From assembly GCA_004369045.1 (NCBI GenBank), contig ML213540.1, positions 38,498 to 102,497 on the forward strand: a stretch of DNA of 64,000 nucleotides. The letters run 5' to 3'. Source of the stretch: Heliocybe sulcata. Its lineage: Eukaryota; Basidiomycota; Agaricomycetes; Gloeophyllales; Gloeophyllaceae. Below the pieces are notes generated by a model that saw only the letters and a list, made by a program, of their open reading frames with translations, was not told where the DNA came from and searched no databases. Position numbers and translations under genes: made by a program. Positions 1-12,056 of this stretch are shown here, in pieces. Each line of letters starts with the position of its first letter. Positions within the stretch are counted from its first letter, which is position 1.

Positions 1-1
1 A

Positions 2-1620
2 CCGACGTGGAGCGTTAACTTGGGCTCTGAAGCCGTAATACAGACTGACACCAACTCAAAAGACTTGTCGCTCACTTCACAAGACGATACCGGCTCGCAA
101 CTGCCATACCAATACGGGAGCAACAGACTGGATGGCTTTCCAGAGACTACGATAGTTGCACACGTCCCAGGTTAGTCGATCGTTTGTTCCTCCCCGTCTT
201 TAATACACAGATTAACAGGTGCCTTGCAGGCTGGACGATATTCGATAAATTATACATCTGTAATGGCACAGCTTATGTTGTTACCGACCACCCGGATAGC
301 ATCCCTGACAGGAATCACATCATCTCTACCGGGAAGGATATTCACAATGGGCCTGAGGAGGTAGCAAGCAGACTGCCGACGGACAAGGAGATGCGTATCG
401 TCAGCAGGAAGGAGGCTGCGGAGATTTTTGGGGTAGAGAGTTCGAGCAGGATAGATGGTGTCTCGGTGGGTCTTTTCAAAGAGTGATCCATGACTGCTCA
501 CGAACGAGATGCAGTGGTGGGTGAATGACCCGTCGCAATTGTAAGTCTCCCTCTGTTCTACGTACGTTTCATGCACTAAACACCGGTGACAGCATCATGC
601 ACTATTACCACTGGTCCGCAGAGCTCTTCTTCGGCCTTTGGCGCACGTACTCCTCGCTCGACCCCACCATTCCCGCAAATGGCACCACACACCTCCCCCC
701 TCCTCGTCGGATGGTCTTCACCCACATTGACGCACACCACTGGCGCGACTACGCGAGCATGAGCGAGTGGGTGACGCGCTCGGCCTTCCCGTCCATCTCG
801 TTCGAGTTCAACCAGGACTGGCAGGAGAGGACGAGCATGGCGCGCCCGTTCGTGTTCGACCGGGTCGTCCTGGCGGACCGGAGCGCTGCGATGAAGAGTT
901 ATAATTTCCTGCGGACTCAAAGGACGGCGAGCGTGCCCTTTGCGCTGCCGGGTAGCCCGCATTGGTGGGCGACGATCCGGCATAGCGTGATGCTGTTCAG
1001 TGGGTACAGGCCGGAGGCGCAGGAGAAGGATAAATATGTGATCACGTATATTTCCCGGCAGGAGTGGGGAAGAAGGATGCTGATTCAGAGAGACCATGAG
1101 AGGCTCGTGGAGGAACTGTATAAGCTGAGAGATACGTACGGGTATGAGGTGAATGTGGTGGCGTCGGAGAAGCTGAGCAGGGTGGAGCAGCTTCAGTTGG
1201 CTGGGCGCACGACGGTGAGTAGGATAATGCCTTTTGGGTGGGTAGTGCACTGATAAATTGGATAGATTATGATGGGCGTGCATGGGAACGGCCTGACGTC
1301 GCTTGTGTGGATGCAGCCCACGCGAAGGTCGACAGTGATGGAGTTCTTCTTCCCGGGAGGGTTCGCGCACGACTATGAGTGGACAACACGGGCGCTTGGG
1401 ATGGTGCACTTTGGGTTCTGGGGAGACAGGTACGTTCAACTCCCTACTCCCGAGTCGTTCTCGACATGGATTTTCGCCAAATAGGTCCTTTACGAGGCCG
1501 AATGTGCCGGAGGTGAAGTACCCGGAGGGATTCCAAGGCAATGAGATCCCAATAGACGGTGCGGCCGTGGCGAGACTCTGTCATCAGCGATTGACGTTGG
1601 CGGAGGAGACGGACGATTAG
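2..1620 (+). CDS. GT61-family glycosyltransferase, 3' part (5' end outside window)
   Basis: Spliced model: exons 2-170, 230-465, 515-540, 593-1214, 1266-1429 and 1485-1620. They join to 1353 nt, an unbroken frame of 450 residues plus stop. Family marks are HYYHWSAELFFG just after the 541-592 intron, the GVHGNGLTSL motif near residue 355, and a C-terminal YPEGFQG stretch. These are typical of fungal GT61 (DUF563, EOGT-like) enzymes, which transfer a sugar from a nucleotide-sugar donor to protein or glycan in the secretory pathway. The precise donor and acceptor cannot be read from sequence. The N-terminus, where a membrane anchor or signal peptide would lie, is off the window. All five introns are 49-59 nt with GT..AG borders. 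The 466-514 intron is inferred because it removes an in-frame TGA and restores the DGVSWWVNDPSQF junction. Confidence 0.82.
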
Positions 1621-2938
1621 ACGGGTTGGGCTGTAGGTTATTTTCAGGTAATTGATTGAAGTAATTCTTGGAGGTGGTACAAAATGTTGCTTGGGTTGAT
1701 TTCTCTTGCATTTCCTCGGCACTTGAAGTCTCGTTCACCTCTCTAGCTGGTATGTCCACGAGCTCACTATGCATATACAACGTCTCCCTGCATTTGCTTC
1801 CCGATCTGGAGGTATCAGTCTGGTTGCCTCGCAATCATGTATGGACGAGCAACGACGCGCATAAGTGCACGTCCGGTACTGGTATACATACACAGAACCC
1901 ATCATCCGGTACCTCCCAGCGTGGAATGGTTATCAAACTTGAAATGGCCATTCTTTGGACATTGGACCTCGCGCCCTTAAGCCGAATAAAGAAGCTCATA
2001 TGCGCCATCTTGGAACACCCCTCGCCTGTTTCTCGCCTGTGTCATTGCTGGCAAGCTCCAGCGAGTGTGTTGGCGGAATAAGGACCTAGAATGAAAACAC
2101 CGGTGTATGTCCAAGGCCCCTGGTCGAGCGCCGTACGTGTGAAGGTCTATGCAAATCAACCCGTGTGTTCTTCCGTCTTTGACACTCGCTGAGACAGCCG
2201 TCTAGACACAGGACGGCGTAAACATTGAGGTCGCCCATGCGTCTCTAGAGTTTGCGCTCATAATAGGAATAAGCCTTGGATAGAATACGCCGCAGGCGAG
2301 CAAGGGCAGCGTGCAGCGGTCGACGTCTTCGCGTAAAGATGGACGTCGACGGTACTGATTACTTCAGAAATTGCGGTTCGAGTGGCATATGCATCGGCTT
2401 CATTTTGGAATGACTCCTCCATGGATGGAAAGCTTGTATAAGCATCCCAGGAATAGGCGTCAGCCTCTTTTACGACGAGACTCTGCGCCTGGGCGAGTCC
2501 TCTTCGCTAGGGACGAATGCGGTCCAAATGAGGAGAAAGTCGCGGGTAGTAGTGGGCACCTCGTTTTTCATTGCGTGGCGATCAGAGATTTTATCACCAG
2601 CTAGAAATCTGCTGAACCGTGGCGTCTCACTGGCAACTTACATGACAGCACATTTTCAATAAGAAGGCCTATGCACCGATATCGACATGTAAAGCGTACG
2701 TACACTCCTGATAAAAATTCCTGGGAGGACTCTGTCTGTCCTACCTGCCTTGAGGGAGTTCTGGCCAAGCTTCAAGAGGCGTCGTGGCCATGCCACACGT
2801 GACGGTAAACTCACGCTCGCGTGACAAGTCGCACCTGGAATTCGCGCGACCGCGTCAGTGGCTGTGCACCCGCGGTTGAAAACGCCAGACGTCTCCTCGT
2901 CCATGCATCCGCCTCTCTCTTCATTCTGACGCCTGCTC
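1621..2938. other. Intergenic region between the GT61 and Spt21-like genes
   Basis: About 1.3 kb without a supportable gene. The reading frames here are short and show no recognisable domain. It should hold the 3' UTR of the upstream gene and the promoter of the downstream gene. I see no clear TATA box close to 2939. Confidence 0.6.
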
Positions 2939-5900
2939 ATGGATTCATCAATGCTACCCTGTGAGTGTGCTTTGCAGATGGACTCAGTCATTCTCAGGCG
3001 GCTGATATCTTCTATAGTGCGGGTCCTCTACACCATCAATAGTTCGCCGCAGTATATCCTCGCGCGGTCGCAAAGGAAGACCGCCGTTAATGTCGTTCAA
3101 CAGGCTCAGTCGAGCTCTCTGCGGGGTGCAGCGGCGCCGACGTACGCGACGGTGCCTCTCAAAGCGTGTCTAAACGTGATATGTCGCTGCAGGTACGTCA
3201 TCTGCCACCTCTGACGACTCCATTGAAATTTTATTGACTCCCGGCGTTTCCAGCCCTGAACTGACGCAATTCAAGTCTCGAGACTTCTCGATATACCTCC
3301 TGGACCCGCTCGAAGCGTCGTGTTCGGCCTCATCATTTGCCCCAGCGCCGACGAGGCAGGGGGTGGCGGTCGGCATGGGGCTGTTGTCGTGGGCGATGGT
3401 GGCGGAGGATCAGGATGATCAGAGTGTTACGGGGACGATTGTTAGTACAGGCCACGGTGAGACGCTGGAGATCGTGTTCGCGTTGAGAGAGGTAAGTGAT
3501 GCATTCAGCTTTTACGCTATGGGGCCCCTTTCTCTCGCGCCGACTTGCATTTTTCCCTCGTTCAGTTTTTACTGTTCCCAATTCGAGATGAATGCTTATA
3601 TTGATTGACAACCAGACGACTCCCGTAGAGCGTATCCACTCTTCACGCTCGTCTGCCGGCCAGTCCCGGTCTCTGTTACATTCCGCGGTACCCACAAGGC
3701 CACAACCGTCCTGGGAAAACAGAGCATGTTCTTCTCAATTATCTCACTATTCCTCTACCATCCCGTCCAGTTCCCAAGAATCTTCTGCCTCGCGGGAATC
3801 CTCTGTCACCTCCACCTCCACAGCCTCACGCGAATCATCCACAATCCCTTCTTCCTCGCAAGACCGTCAAGGTACCCCTACGAAACCCCATGCGCAATCA
3901 CAGTACTCCAAGGCAGCCGACTGGCCCATCGTGTACGTCGGTCCGCCAAGACCACGCGGCCGGCCCTCCTCCTACTCTGAATACCCGCCTACGCTTCCTG
4001 AGTACGCACCCTTCGACCTGCAGTCCTATCCCTGGAACCCGTACACCCGTGAGCGTGCACCCTTGTTTGCCACTGCACCTCTGAGGCGGGAGGGGGGTGA
4101 GAGTGGGGAAAGGAAGGAGAAGGGGAGGGAAGGGAGGGACTCAGTGGGGAGGGACACGTTGCCGCCGGAGGAGAGGTTTAACCTAGTGAAGCCGGGGAAG
4201 GAGGAGGCAGTGGAGGCGTTGAGGGGGTTGTTGCGCCGGAGAGGGGATGCGGCGTCTGATCCGAATATTGCGCTGCTCTCTATCCTATCCGCCATTGACA
4301 CGTCGAATTCTGCCGCGACCTCTTCTGCTGGGTCCGGAAATCAGCTGAACCCAGTTCTGCTCAAGGCGCTTGCGGAGTTGCTTACCTCCTCTGCCTCTTC
4401 CTCGGCGTCGACACAACCGGCTTCGTCTGCCTCTTCCACACACGCGTCTTCTTCCTCTGCCCAACATGGGCAGGGCAAGAGAAAACGTAAATCGCTGGGC
4501 GAGGAGGAGGTCGTGTGTTTGGACAAGGAGAACGTTAACCCGGGTGCCTTTCGGAGGAAGGAGAAGGCGGCGAAGGTGGAGAAGGCTCGCCGCGATGCGC
4601 GTGCAGGCGAAAGTCACCCGTCTTCTGAGGGTGACGTTGAGAGTGGAGGTGGAGGGCGGAAACGGACGCTCAGCGAGATGTATAATGGCAAGACTGCGCC
4701 CTCGGGCTCGGCTTCGTTGCAGCGTGCCCAGACAGCTCCGTCCATATCTGCAGCTTCGCAGAGCTCCTCATCAACGCAGCAGCCGTCGTTCATCGAACAC
4801 CTTTTGTCCTCACTCGCTTCTGCTTCTTCTGCGTCCCCACACCCGCGTGCCTCCTCCACCGCCCCACTTGTGGCCCAGTCGGACCCTGTCCTCCCGTCCC
4901 GTTCGCAGTCTGCCTACATCGATCTAACGGCGAGCCCGCCCCGACGAAGGGAGGAGAGAGACACAGAGGAAAGAGTAGGCCCGCGCCCGCCCGACCTCCC
5001 GGACTCGTCGATGGAGGCGCTGAGAATTGAGCCGGGCGGGAGGAGGATGGGGGGGTTTGTGTTGCCGGAGTGGGCGGTTGCGCGGTCTGAGCCGCCGGCT
5101 GTGCAGGATGACTCGCGGTCTGCTGTGAAGCGGGCTGCGTCGTCTGGGAAGGCGAGCGGGAAGGGGAGGGAGAGGGAGAGGCGGCAACGCGCGAAGGAGA
5201 GCAAGGGGACGCAGAAGAGGTTCCCCCTCCCTTTCCACAAATCTACGCCTTCGAGAACGGTTTCGATGCCTGTTCTGCCCGTGTCAGTGCCTGCGTTGCC
5301 TGTGTTGGCTTCGGATGCGCCTGTGCTCCCTGGTTCTGAGAAGGAGGCAGGGGAGTCGCCGTTGCCGTGTTCGAGCCCGCCGTCGCCCAGTCCGGTGCCT
5401 CTGGCCGGAGAGGACACTGACGCTACCATCATTGCTAGGGTTGGGGATGGGGAGAGGGAAGCGCGCACGCCTTCTCCCCCGCCTTGTGAAGGTGGCGGGA
5501 GTTTGTTCACACCTTCGCCGAGGAAGCTGTCTACATATGGCCTGCCTCGAGATGGGTCGCCATGCAGGCGCACCTCGTCAAGTTTTAAGACATCTCCGTT
5601 TGGCAGAGCAGGGAATGGTAGAATGCGGACGGAGGAGCCGCCTTCGAGTTCTCTCCCGATTGCGTCGAGCGATTTTGATCCCGCGCCGACGGGGCCGCAT
5701 TGGAGTGTGGGGCTGCCGCCTTCGTCGCCGTTGCCGCCATCTAGTCCTGCTTTGGGACCTGTATTTGACTCTGAGTGTGATGTAGACGCGGACTTGGAGC
5801 TGGGCGTGGAAGGGGAAGGGACAGAGGGGGAGGAGGAAGTGGACTTTTTGGAGGCTGCATTGTGCTCCGAGCCAGCACAGGAGATGTGTGACTCAGTTGC

Positions 5901-6315
5901 TGCGGAGGCGGGGTCGGATGAGAGCGCGAGGGCGTTCGGAGCGCCTGGCGTGGATGATATTTTTGAGGATTTTCAGCTTGATTTTGGGGCCGCGGTGGAT
6001 GCGGCGTTTACGTCGACAGAGCTGGGCTCGCTGGACGTCGCCTCGTTTACCGAGATTGATCCAGCTCCGGACTTTGGGCTGAACTCGACCAACAGCGCTG
6101 ACGTGGGCCTTTCATATTTGACGGGACCCGAGCTCGACTTTCGCGAGTTTTGGGAGTGTGTGAGGCCCCTTGCAGAGCAGCCTGGTAGGGATGGCGGTGT
6201 GGATGCTGCACCAGGTAGTGATGATTTGTTTGTGGGTGGAGGCATCCTGAGCGAGGGTGATCAGGCAAAGCTTGCGGAGGAGCTGCAGAGTTTGCTGGGT
6301 GGGTGTTTGGTGTGA
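2939..6315 (+). CDS. Spt21/Ams2-type regulator (N-terminal Ams2/SPT21 domain plus long disordered tail)
   Basis: Exons 2939-2960, 3018-3192, 3254-3491 and 3616-6315 join to 1044 residues in a single frame. The first exon codes only seven codons plus one base; it was chosen because it splices cleanly into RVLYTINSSPQYILARS. Residues ~8-150 look like the Ams2/SPT21 N-terminal domain: YTINSSPQY, the SPEL block, an RDFSIYLLDPLE strand, GLLSWAM and VTGTIVS...ETLEIVFALRE. In yeasts Spt21 and Ams2 act in the nucleus to drive histone gene expression in S phase and affect silencing or centromeres. The remaining ~900 residues are Ser/Pro/Glu-rich and low-complexity, with basic patches (KRKRK near 4480) and an acidic C-terminus ending in a DFREFWECVRPLAEQ block. 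I see no GATA zinc finger, unlike S. pombe Ams2. The 124-nt last intron has an alternative acceptor near 3565 that would give a short isoform stopping at 3605. Confidence 0.72.
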
Positions 6316-7815
6316 AGCGCGTCGGACATGGGAAGCTGGGAGTTGCCAGCATGTTTTTGCTGCAATGTACATACGCTCCTCAACATTACAATACAAATCT
6401 TTGCTATGATGTGTTTTCATACCTTACAGTCAGGGACTGTGGCAAGGCATGTGACTGGTTGACGCGTCTTACACGTGCATGGGACTCACGTGATGGGACG
6501 CGAGCACGCCATCGTCGCGCAATCGAGGACGCCGGGATAAAAGGTACCAGCGGTTCGACGCTTGGTCGTTCTTTTCTTTTGCCCCCAGATTCTTGTCCCT
6601 GCGTCGGACAGTCGTCTCTTCGTCAGGTGGTTGTCTCTGCGTGTCTCAAGTCCTGTCTGCGGCCGGTCTCTGTGTGATATCCTCTTCTATTCCCGCTCGC
6701 CAGTGCCTACCGCCGACCGTCTCGAGGCTATCGTCGGACTCCCAGAAATATGTCCATTTGGGTACGCGCAGGTCATTAATGCATCACTACCTGCGAGACT
6801 TGCTCATGGCAATGGCGGATGGGTTCTCATGCCCTCTCAGAGGCTGTCGAGTCGCACCGAGTCGCATCACTTCTGCCGCTCTCTCGTGTCCTCTCGCAGC
6901 ACCCTGCTGTCATGCTCTGGCCCTCAGAACAAGTGTGTCTCGCATTCCTCTCGAATGTCCGTCGAGCGCGGTGCTCACCCTCGTCATCCCCCAACGCCCG
7001 CGATGTCACTGCTGAGCGCTGAGCAGTGATGGCTTCTGGGTGTTAATGCCCCCCTTTCTCCCGCCCTCGCCTGACCCTGACATCGTGCCCTCTGCCCAAG
7101 ACCACCTGGACCGCCTTTCAATCTCCGATCAATCACCCGAATTCCGAATGCCTTTGACCCAATTCCGAATTGTGTCGGATATCCGCCCGAGACGACTGGT
7201 CACCCGCGCTCGATGTGTCTTAAGCGTCTCCTATCTGGTCGCTGCTCATCAGCAATTGCGTATTCCGACGATGTTTGGGATTCTATCTTGTCTTACTCCG
7301 TGTCTTATCACGTCGCTGCTGGTATTCTTGGCTTCGATCTGCCAGTGTCACAATCGTCGCCATTCCATGACTTTCTGATGGGCCGTCTCTTCTGGGGGTA
7401 CGGATTCAGAGTTACCGTTTACGTCTGGGTGTCCCCCACCGCTTTACCACATTTGCCATGAGTGTCTCGGCGACCCTGATTCTCTCCCGACCGACACTTT
7501 ATTCTCGAAATGCGATTGGATACGGGCTAGTGATTATCGGACACGGTCTCCTATCCCGTCCTCGTGGTTGGACGCTCTCTTGGCTGGTGCATTATCTGGG
7601 GCTGCAGGGGAGATCGGATGTCAGAGAGTGCGTGGGATAAGAATGAATGGGTCAATGCGCAGGTGTCGAGTTGGGTCGTTTATTACGTTTATTGTATATT
7701 ACTGAAACGTATAAATGGACGGATCTTGGCCTTTAATTCCATATCTTCTGATTCCATATTGCACTCCTCCCAGCAATTCCGTATTCTAGCCCTGCCAACG
7801 AGCTGACTTGAGAAA
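6316..7815. other. Intergenic region, 1.5 kb
   Basis: Pyrimidine-rich, T/C-biased sequence with many overlapping short frames in all phases but no recognisable protein. It includes the 3' flank of the Spt21-like gene and the promoter of the Egt1-like gene. I looked for the missing methyltransferase half of the downstream Egt1-like gene here and found no trace. Confidence 0.6.
7710..7716 (+). promoter_or_regulatory. TATA-box-like element (TATAAAT) upstream of the Egt1-like gene
   Basis: TATAAAT lies 100 bp upstream of the ATG at 7816, a plausible TATA distance if the 5' UTR is ~70 nt. The start context GAAAATGGC has A at -3 and G at +4, a good initiation context. Confidence 0.4.
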
Positions 7816-10489
7816 ATGGCTGAATCGCTCGTCAACACTCGATCCTCCTCTCCATCTTCTATAACCTCGTCGCCTTCTCTCTCCGCGGCGTCCGACTCCT
7901 CTGACGCGACCTCTGTATCGTCCGCGCCCGCCCAGAAGACTATTGTTCTCCCCTCGTCTGCCTTCGCGAATGCTGCGTTTCTCTCCAAGATCGCAGAAGA
8001 ACTCGAGAGGGGCTCTGGCGAGCTCGTCGTCCTCCAGGCTGGGAAGGCTGACCTCCTCGGGCTCAGGGAGCTCGGGAGGGAGTGGGGTGGCGATGAGAGT
8101 GTCCTCGTGCCTGCAGGGACGCAGTGGGCAGTTGAGGGAGGTGAGGGTTTCGTTTGTGCTCTCGGTGGAGAGGAGGTGCTGATGTGAGGTATAGATGAGA
8201 GTGGGAGATGGTACGTCAAGGGCAGTGCCGTGAGCGCAGGGGAGGTGGAGTTTGAGGTACCCGAGGCTGCAGGAGGAGAGGCGGTGAGTCGCAGGTGGTT
8301 CGTCGTCTGGTATGGCGTGCTTATACCTATTTCGTAGATGTCGCGCGTGGAGATGTTGAATGTGCTCGCCGCGGCGGGGTTGAGGGCGGTGTATGAGACG
8401 AAGGGGTGGTATGTGTGTGAGCGGGCGGCGGTGGCGTTCCCGCCTTTGAGTCTCGGTGAGTTTTTCCTTTCGTTATGTATGCATCGCCATTGGGTTCTTG
8501 GAGTGAAGCGGTGCTTCCTCGAACAACCGTTTGCGGCTAATGTGCCGCGCCTTTCGCGCTTGCCTACCTATCCGTCCGTGCTACTTCGATACCCATGCTG
8601 ATTTGGCTCACCCTGAAGCAGTGAAGCCGTTTGGCCTCCCGACCCCGGCGGACTGGCATCATCTGTGGCGCGCCTGGGACACGGTCACGCTGGGGATGAT
8701 CCCGTCCGCGATGCTGCACACGAAGCCAATTGATTTGAGGCACGTGTGCGTGTTTTATATAGGGCATATCCCGATGTAAGCGTTACTTTTTTCTTTTGTG
8801 GTGCAGACAAACTAGATGCTGATGTTTTGACGTTGCTCAGGTTCCTCGATATGTTGCTGTCGAAGACGCTCGAGGAGGACTTGTCGGAGCCGAGGTATTT
8901 TAAGGATATTTTTGAGGTGGGTAGGTTTTCGCTGTATTTGATCGACTTGTACTCAGATGCACGTCACCTACAGCGCGGTATCGACCCGAACATCGACGAC
9001 CCGGAGCATTGTCACGTACGTCCTCTCCCCTGCTTTTCTTTTCCCTTATGCTAACCACCTATTTGACCCTACAGCCGCACTCTATCGTACCCACCCGCGC
9101 GGAAGATTGGCCCACTCTCGCCACCATCCTCCAGTTCCGCGACACCGTACGCAGCCGCCTACTCTCCATTTACCAAGATGTCGAGGGAGGGAAGAGGGCG
9201 ATGACGAGGCGCCTGGCGAGGACGATCGTGCTGTGTCTGGAGCATGAGGGGTTCCACGTCGAGGTAAGCTTTCTTATCTCATTTCTGCTGATGTATTCTA
9301 ATATTTCCTGTTTTCGCGGATATAGACCCTTCTGTATATGTTGCTGCAGCGTGCGGGGTCCGGTACGATCCCTCCACCAGGCCCCGTACCGCCGTTCGAA
9401 GCGCTCGCGAAGCAGTGGGCGGCGGCTCCGGCGCCGTGCGCGGAGAGGGCCGTGCTGGGTCCGGCCGAGGTGGAGTTGGGGCATGATGACCAGGAGAACG
9501 AGGACCTACTCGAGGTGAGCTTCGCGTCAATACACTTAAAAACAGGTGCTGAGGGAGGGATATTGTAGGAGAACGTGCATGAGTTCGAGAATCATGAGTT
9601 TGGGTGGGATAACGAGAGCCCGCGACGGGTTGTGCAGGTCGGCAAGGTCGAGTTTGAGTGGAGGCCCGTGTCGAATGGAGAGTTCCGCGCGTTCCTCGAG
9701 AGGGAGGCAACTAAGGAGGAATCGAAGGTGAAGATGCCGGCGAGCTGGGTGGAGGAGGACGGGCAGGTCAAGGTGCGCTTCCGTGCCCATACGCGGCTCG
9801 CCGCTGTTGACATTTGTCTGGTGTGTTTTTCAGGTCCGCACACTGTACGGCCCTGTCGCCTTCCATATTGCCGAGCACTGGCCCGTTCTGACGTCGTACG
9901 ACAACCTTTTCGCGTACGCGCAGAGTAAGGGAGGGCGTCTGCCGACCGAGCCTGAGCTGCGCTTGTTCCTCGACAAGTACGAGGTTGGGTATGAAGGAGG
10001 CGGGAATGTTGGGTTTAGAAATTGGCATCCGGTTCCGTGAGTGCGAGTCATACTTACACGGATGGAAGTATCTCATAGGCTCGGGTACGGTAGGTCGACG
10101 ATGGGCATTATGGATGTCGATGGCGGGCGTGGGTCGAACGGAGGGGTCTGGGAGTGGACGTCAACGCTGTTCGATGGGCATGACGGACTCGATCCAACTA
10201 CGTTGTTCACGGGGCATGTTTTCTGTTCCACTACCTCTCATTTCGCCGTGTACTGACTTAGTCCCTCGTAGGTACTCGACGGACTTCTTTGACGAGGTGC
10301 ATCACGTTGTGGTAAGTTTTCCATAGTACTGCTCTACTGTCAGAGTTGTTAATCAGGACATTATGAATTCAGCTTGGTGCCTCATATGCTACAATCCCTC
10401 GGCTCGCTGGTCGTCGCACGCTGCGCAACTTCTATCAGCATAACTATCCGTATCCGTGGGTTGCGGGCAGGATTGTGTACGATGCTTGA
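7816..10489 (+). CDS. Egt1-like ergothioneine sulfoxide synthase (EgtB part), methyltransferase core apparently absent
   Basis: Thirteen exons: 7816-8140, 8195-8283, 8338-8455, 8622-8775, 8841-8916, 8974-9015, 9075-9263, 9326-9514, 9569-9772, 9834-10036, 10079-10213, 10272-10311 and 10373-10489. They join to 626 residues in one frame. Residues ~180-345 form a DinB-like helical domain with GHIP (H226) and HEGFH (H325/H329), the expected non-haem iron ligands. The C-terminal half is an FGE-sulfatase/EgtB fold with NGGVWEWTS and a GYSTDFFDE...LRNFY...NYPYPWVAGR ending. In fungal Egt1 this half joins trimethyl-histidine (hercynine) and cysteine using O2. Full fungal Egt1 has an EgtD methyltransferase in front; here only its last strand and helix seem to remain (~residues 110-175), after a Ser-rich, unrecognised ~108-residue start without a glycine-rich SAM motif. 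The 10214-10271 intron uses a GC donor. Confidence 0.8.
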
Positions 10490-12056
10490 GTTGAATGATG
10501 CTATCATAACTTGTGATATCTTCTGTATTGTTGTCTCTTTGGTCTGTGTCTTGTATTTATATGAAGAGAAATTCTGATTCCCCCGGAATTAATTATCAGG
10601 GGAGTTGACACTTTGATATTGGTCGGGCTATGAGTCCTGGGTTTACGAGGATGACACGGCGCAAAGCAGGCGTCGAATTTCGCAGTGGCACCGAAATTCA
10701 AGGGAGGTTACCGATAGAGTTGCGATAATTGAGTGTGGGAATATCATTACCCTGCGAACATGTCCTCGTGGCGCGCCTGCCGCGCTGGCTCGTACACTCG
10801 CACTCGCACAGTAGATGGCTTGCCGTGACCGCATACGAAATACCGTTAGGAATCAATCTCATTGTATAAAGTGTACAGCGCACAGCTCAAGATCCTCGTT
10901 TGATGCTCATCCAAATACACAGTACTCCGCGCCTGGGTAATTCACACTCCGATCAGTGTCGAGTGTGGCCTATTACTGCTATGCCAGGGAAAGTAGAATA
11001 CCCAGGAGCTCAAAATGATACAAAAGGTGATACGTGAGTGACTTATAAGATATTTAGCTTAAAGACTGAGCCTATAGCCGGATGCTCCTTGTCACAGCGA
11101 TTGAACACAGAAGAGTGGAGTTTAAAAGCTCCCATTCCTCCTCTGAAGTTCTGGTCAGATAGTGTTTCTCTCACCTCAGGCAGGGCCAGATGAGTGACAT
11201 CATACACCCCGAGGTCCATTGTTGTACATACCAGAATGTCCTTCTGAGGCCTCATCTTTGCAGATGGCCTCCCTAGAGTCCCAATAATAGCTTTGCCTGC
11301 ATTTGGACCCGACTCGGTCACATCTGGAGTTCCTTCACTGAGGTTGCGCGTCCCCTCACAACACCATCCTTTGATGCTATTGGCCTCCTCTGCATCAACC
11401 CTCTGGCATTCATCCAGTGCTGCTCAGTGACATCTGCTACGTCTGCCTCAGACCTCTGGCATTCATCCAGCATATCTGGCGACATATCTGCTCAGATGGA
11501 TAAGGATGTTTGGAATATGACTGATCATACATCAATTACTGGGAGATGGCACAGCCACCAGTGTATTCGGACACAGAATTAGATATGTTTTAGGAATGAG
11601 ACACCGGACAGTCAAATTTCTTTGACAGATATAATCTACCTTGATGTATCACAGCACAAAGCCACTTAAGATGCTGAGGGCAGAATTTCATCAGAATCAG
11701 AAAGTATATGTAAAATATGCTGTCATTCTGTCAGCAATGTCTGTGTCCCATAATGTAATCGAAATAGGCCAGTTCCATCAAGTAATACCTGCAATATGAC
11801 ATGGGTTTTACTGCCATTTTTTCGCAATTGTCCGAGCCCGACCTTGCTATGGCACCCTCAGTGATACTTATTCAGTAATCAGGCTGCCAAACAGATATGT
11901 ATATATATATACCATTGCTTGGACAATAGATACAAAATGCAATGCAATCAAGGACGATCACATATCAGGATATGGCACAAACTTGTGTCCAATTCAACCC
12001 AAGTCGAAACCAATCCTGCTCACTGTAGCACGTTCTGCGCTCTAGATTGAGGTTGC
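10490..12056. other. AT-rich transition from genes to repeat-rich DNA
   Basis: The composition changes from GC-rich to AT-rich after about 10.9 kb. No gene is supportable; one 92-codon minus-strand frame (11043-11321) resembles nothing I know. A short duplication, with CTCTGGCATTCATCCAG occurring twice, lies at about 11400-11475. Probably decayed transposon sequence. Confidence 0.5.

Noticed and set aside
576-1541. 321-codon minus-strand frame
   Set aside because: Antisense of GT61 exons; the spliced plus-strand protein has clear family motifs.
1668-2081. 137-codon plus-strand frame as a gene or first exon of the Spt21-like gene
   Set aside because: No recognisable motif, and the 22-nt exon at 2939 already gives a good start.
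4914-5573. 219-codon minus-strand frame, and others opposite 3616-6315
   Set aside because: Antisense of the Ser/Pro-rich low-complexity exon of the Spt21-like gene.
6562-7461. Overlapping plus-strand frames upstream of the Egt1-like gene as its missing methyltransferase
   Set aside because: None contains EgtD-like or SAM-binding motifs; three overlapping frames in a T/C-rich stretch suggest non-coding DNA.
7689-8219. 176-codon minus-strand frame
   Set aside because: Antisense of the Ser-rich first exon of the Egt1-like gene.
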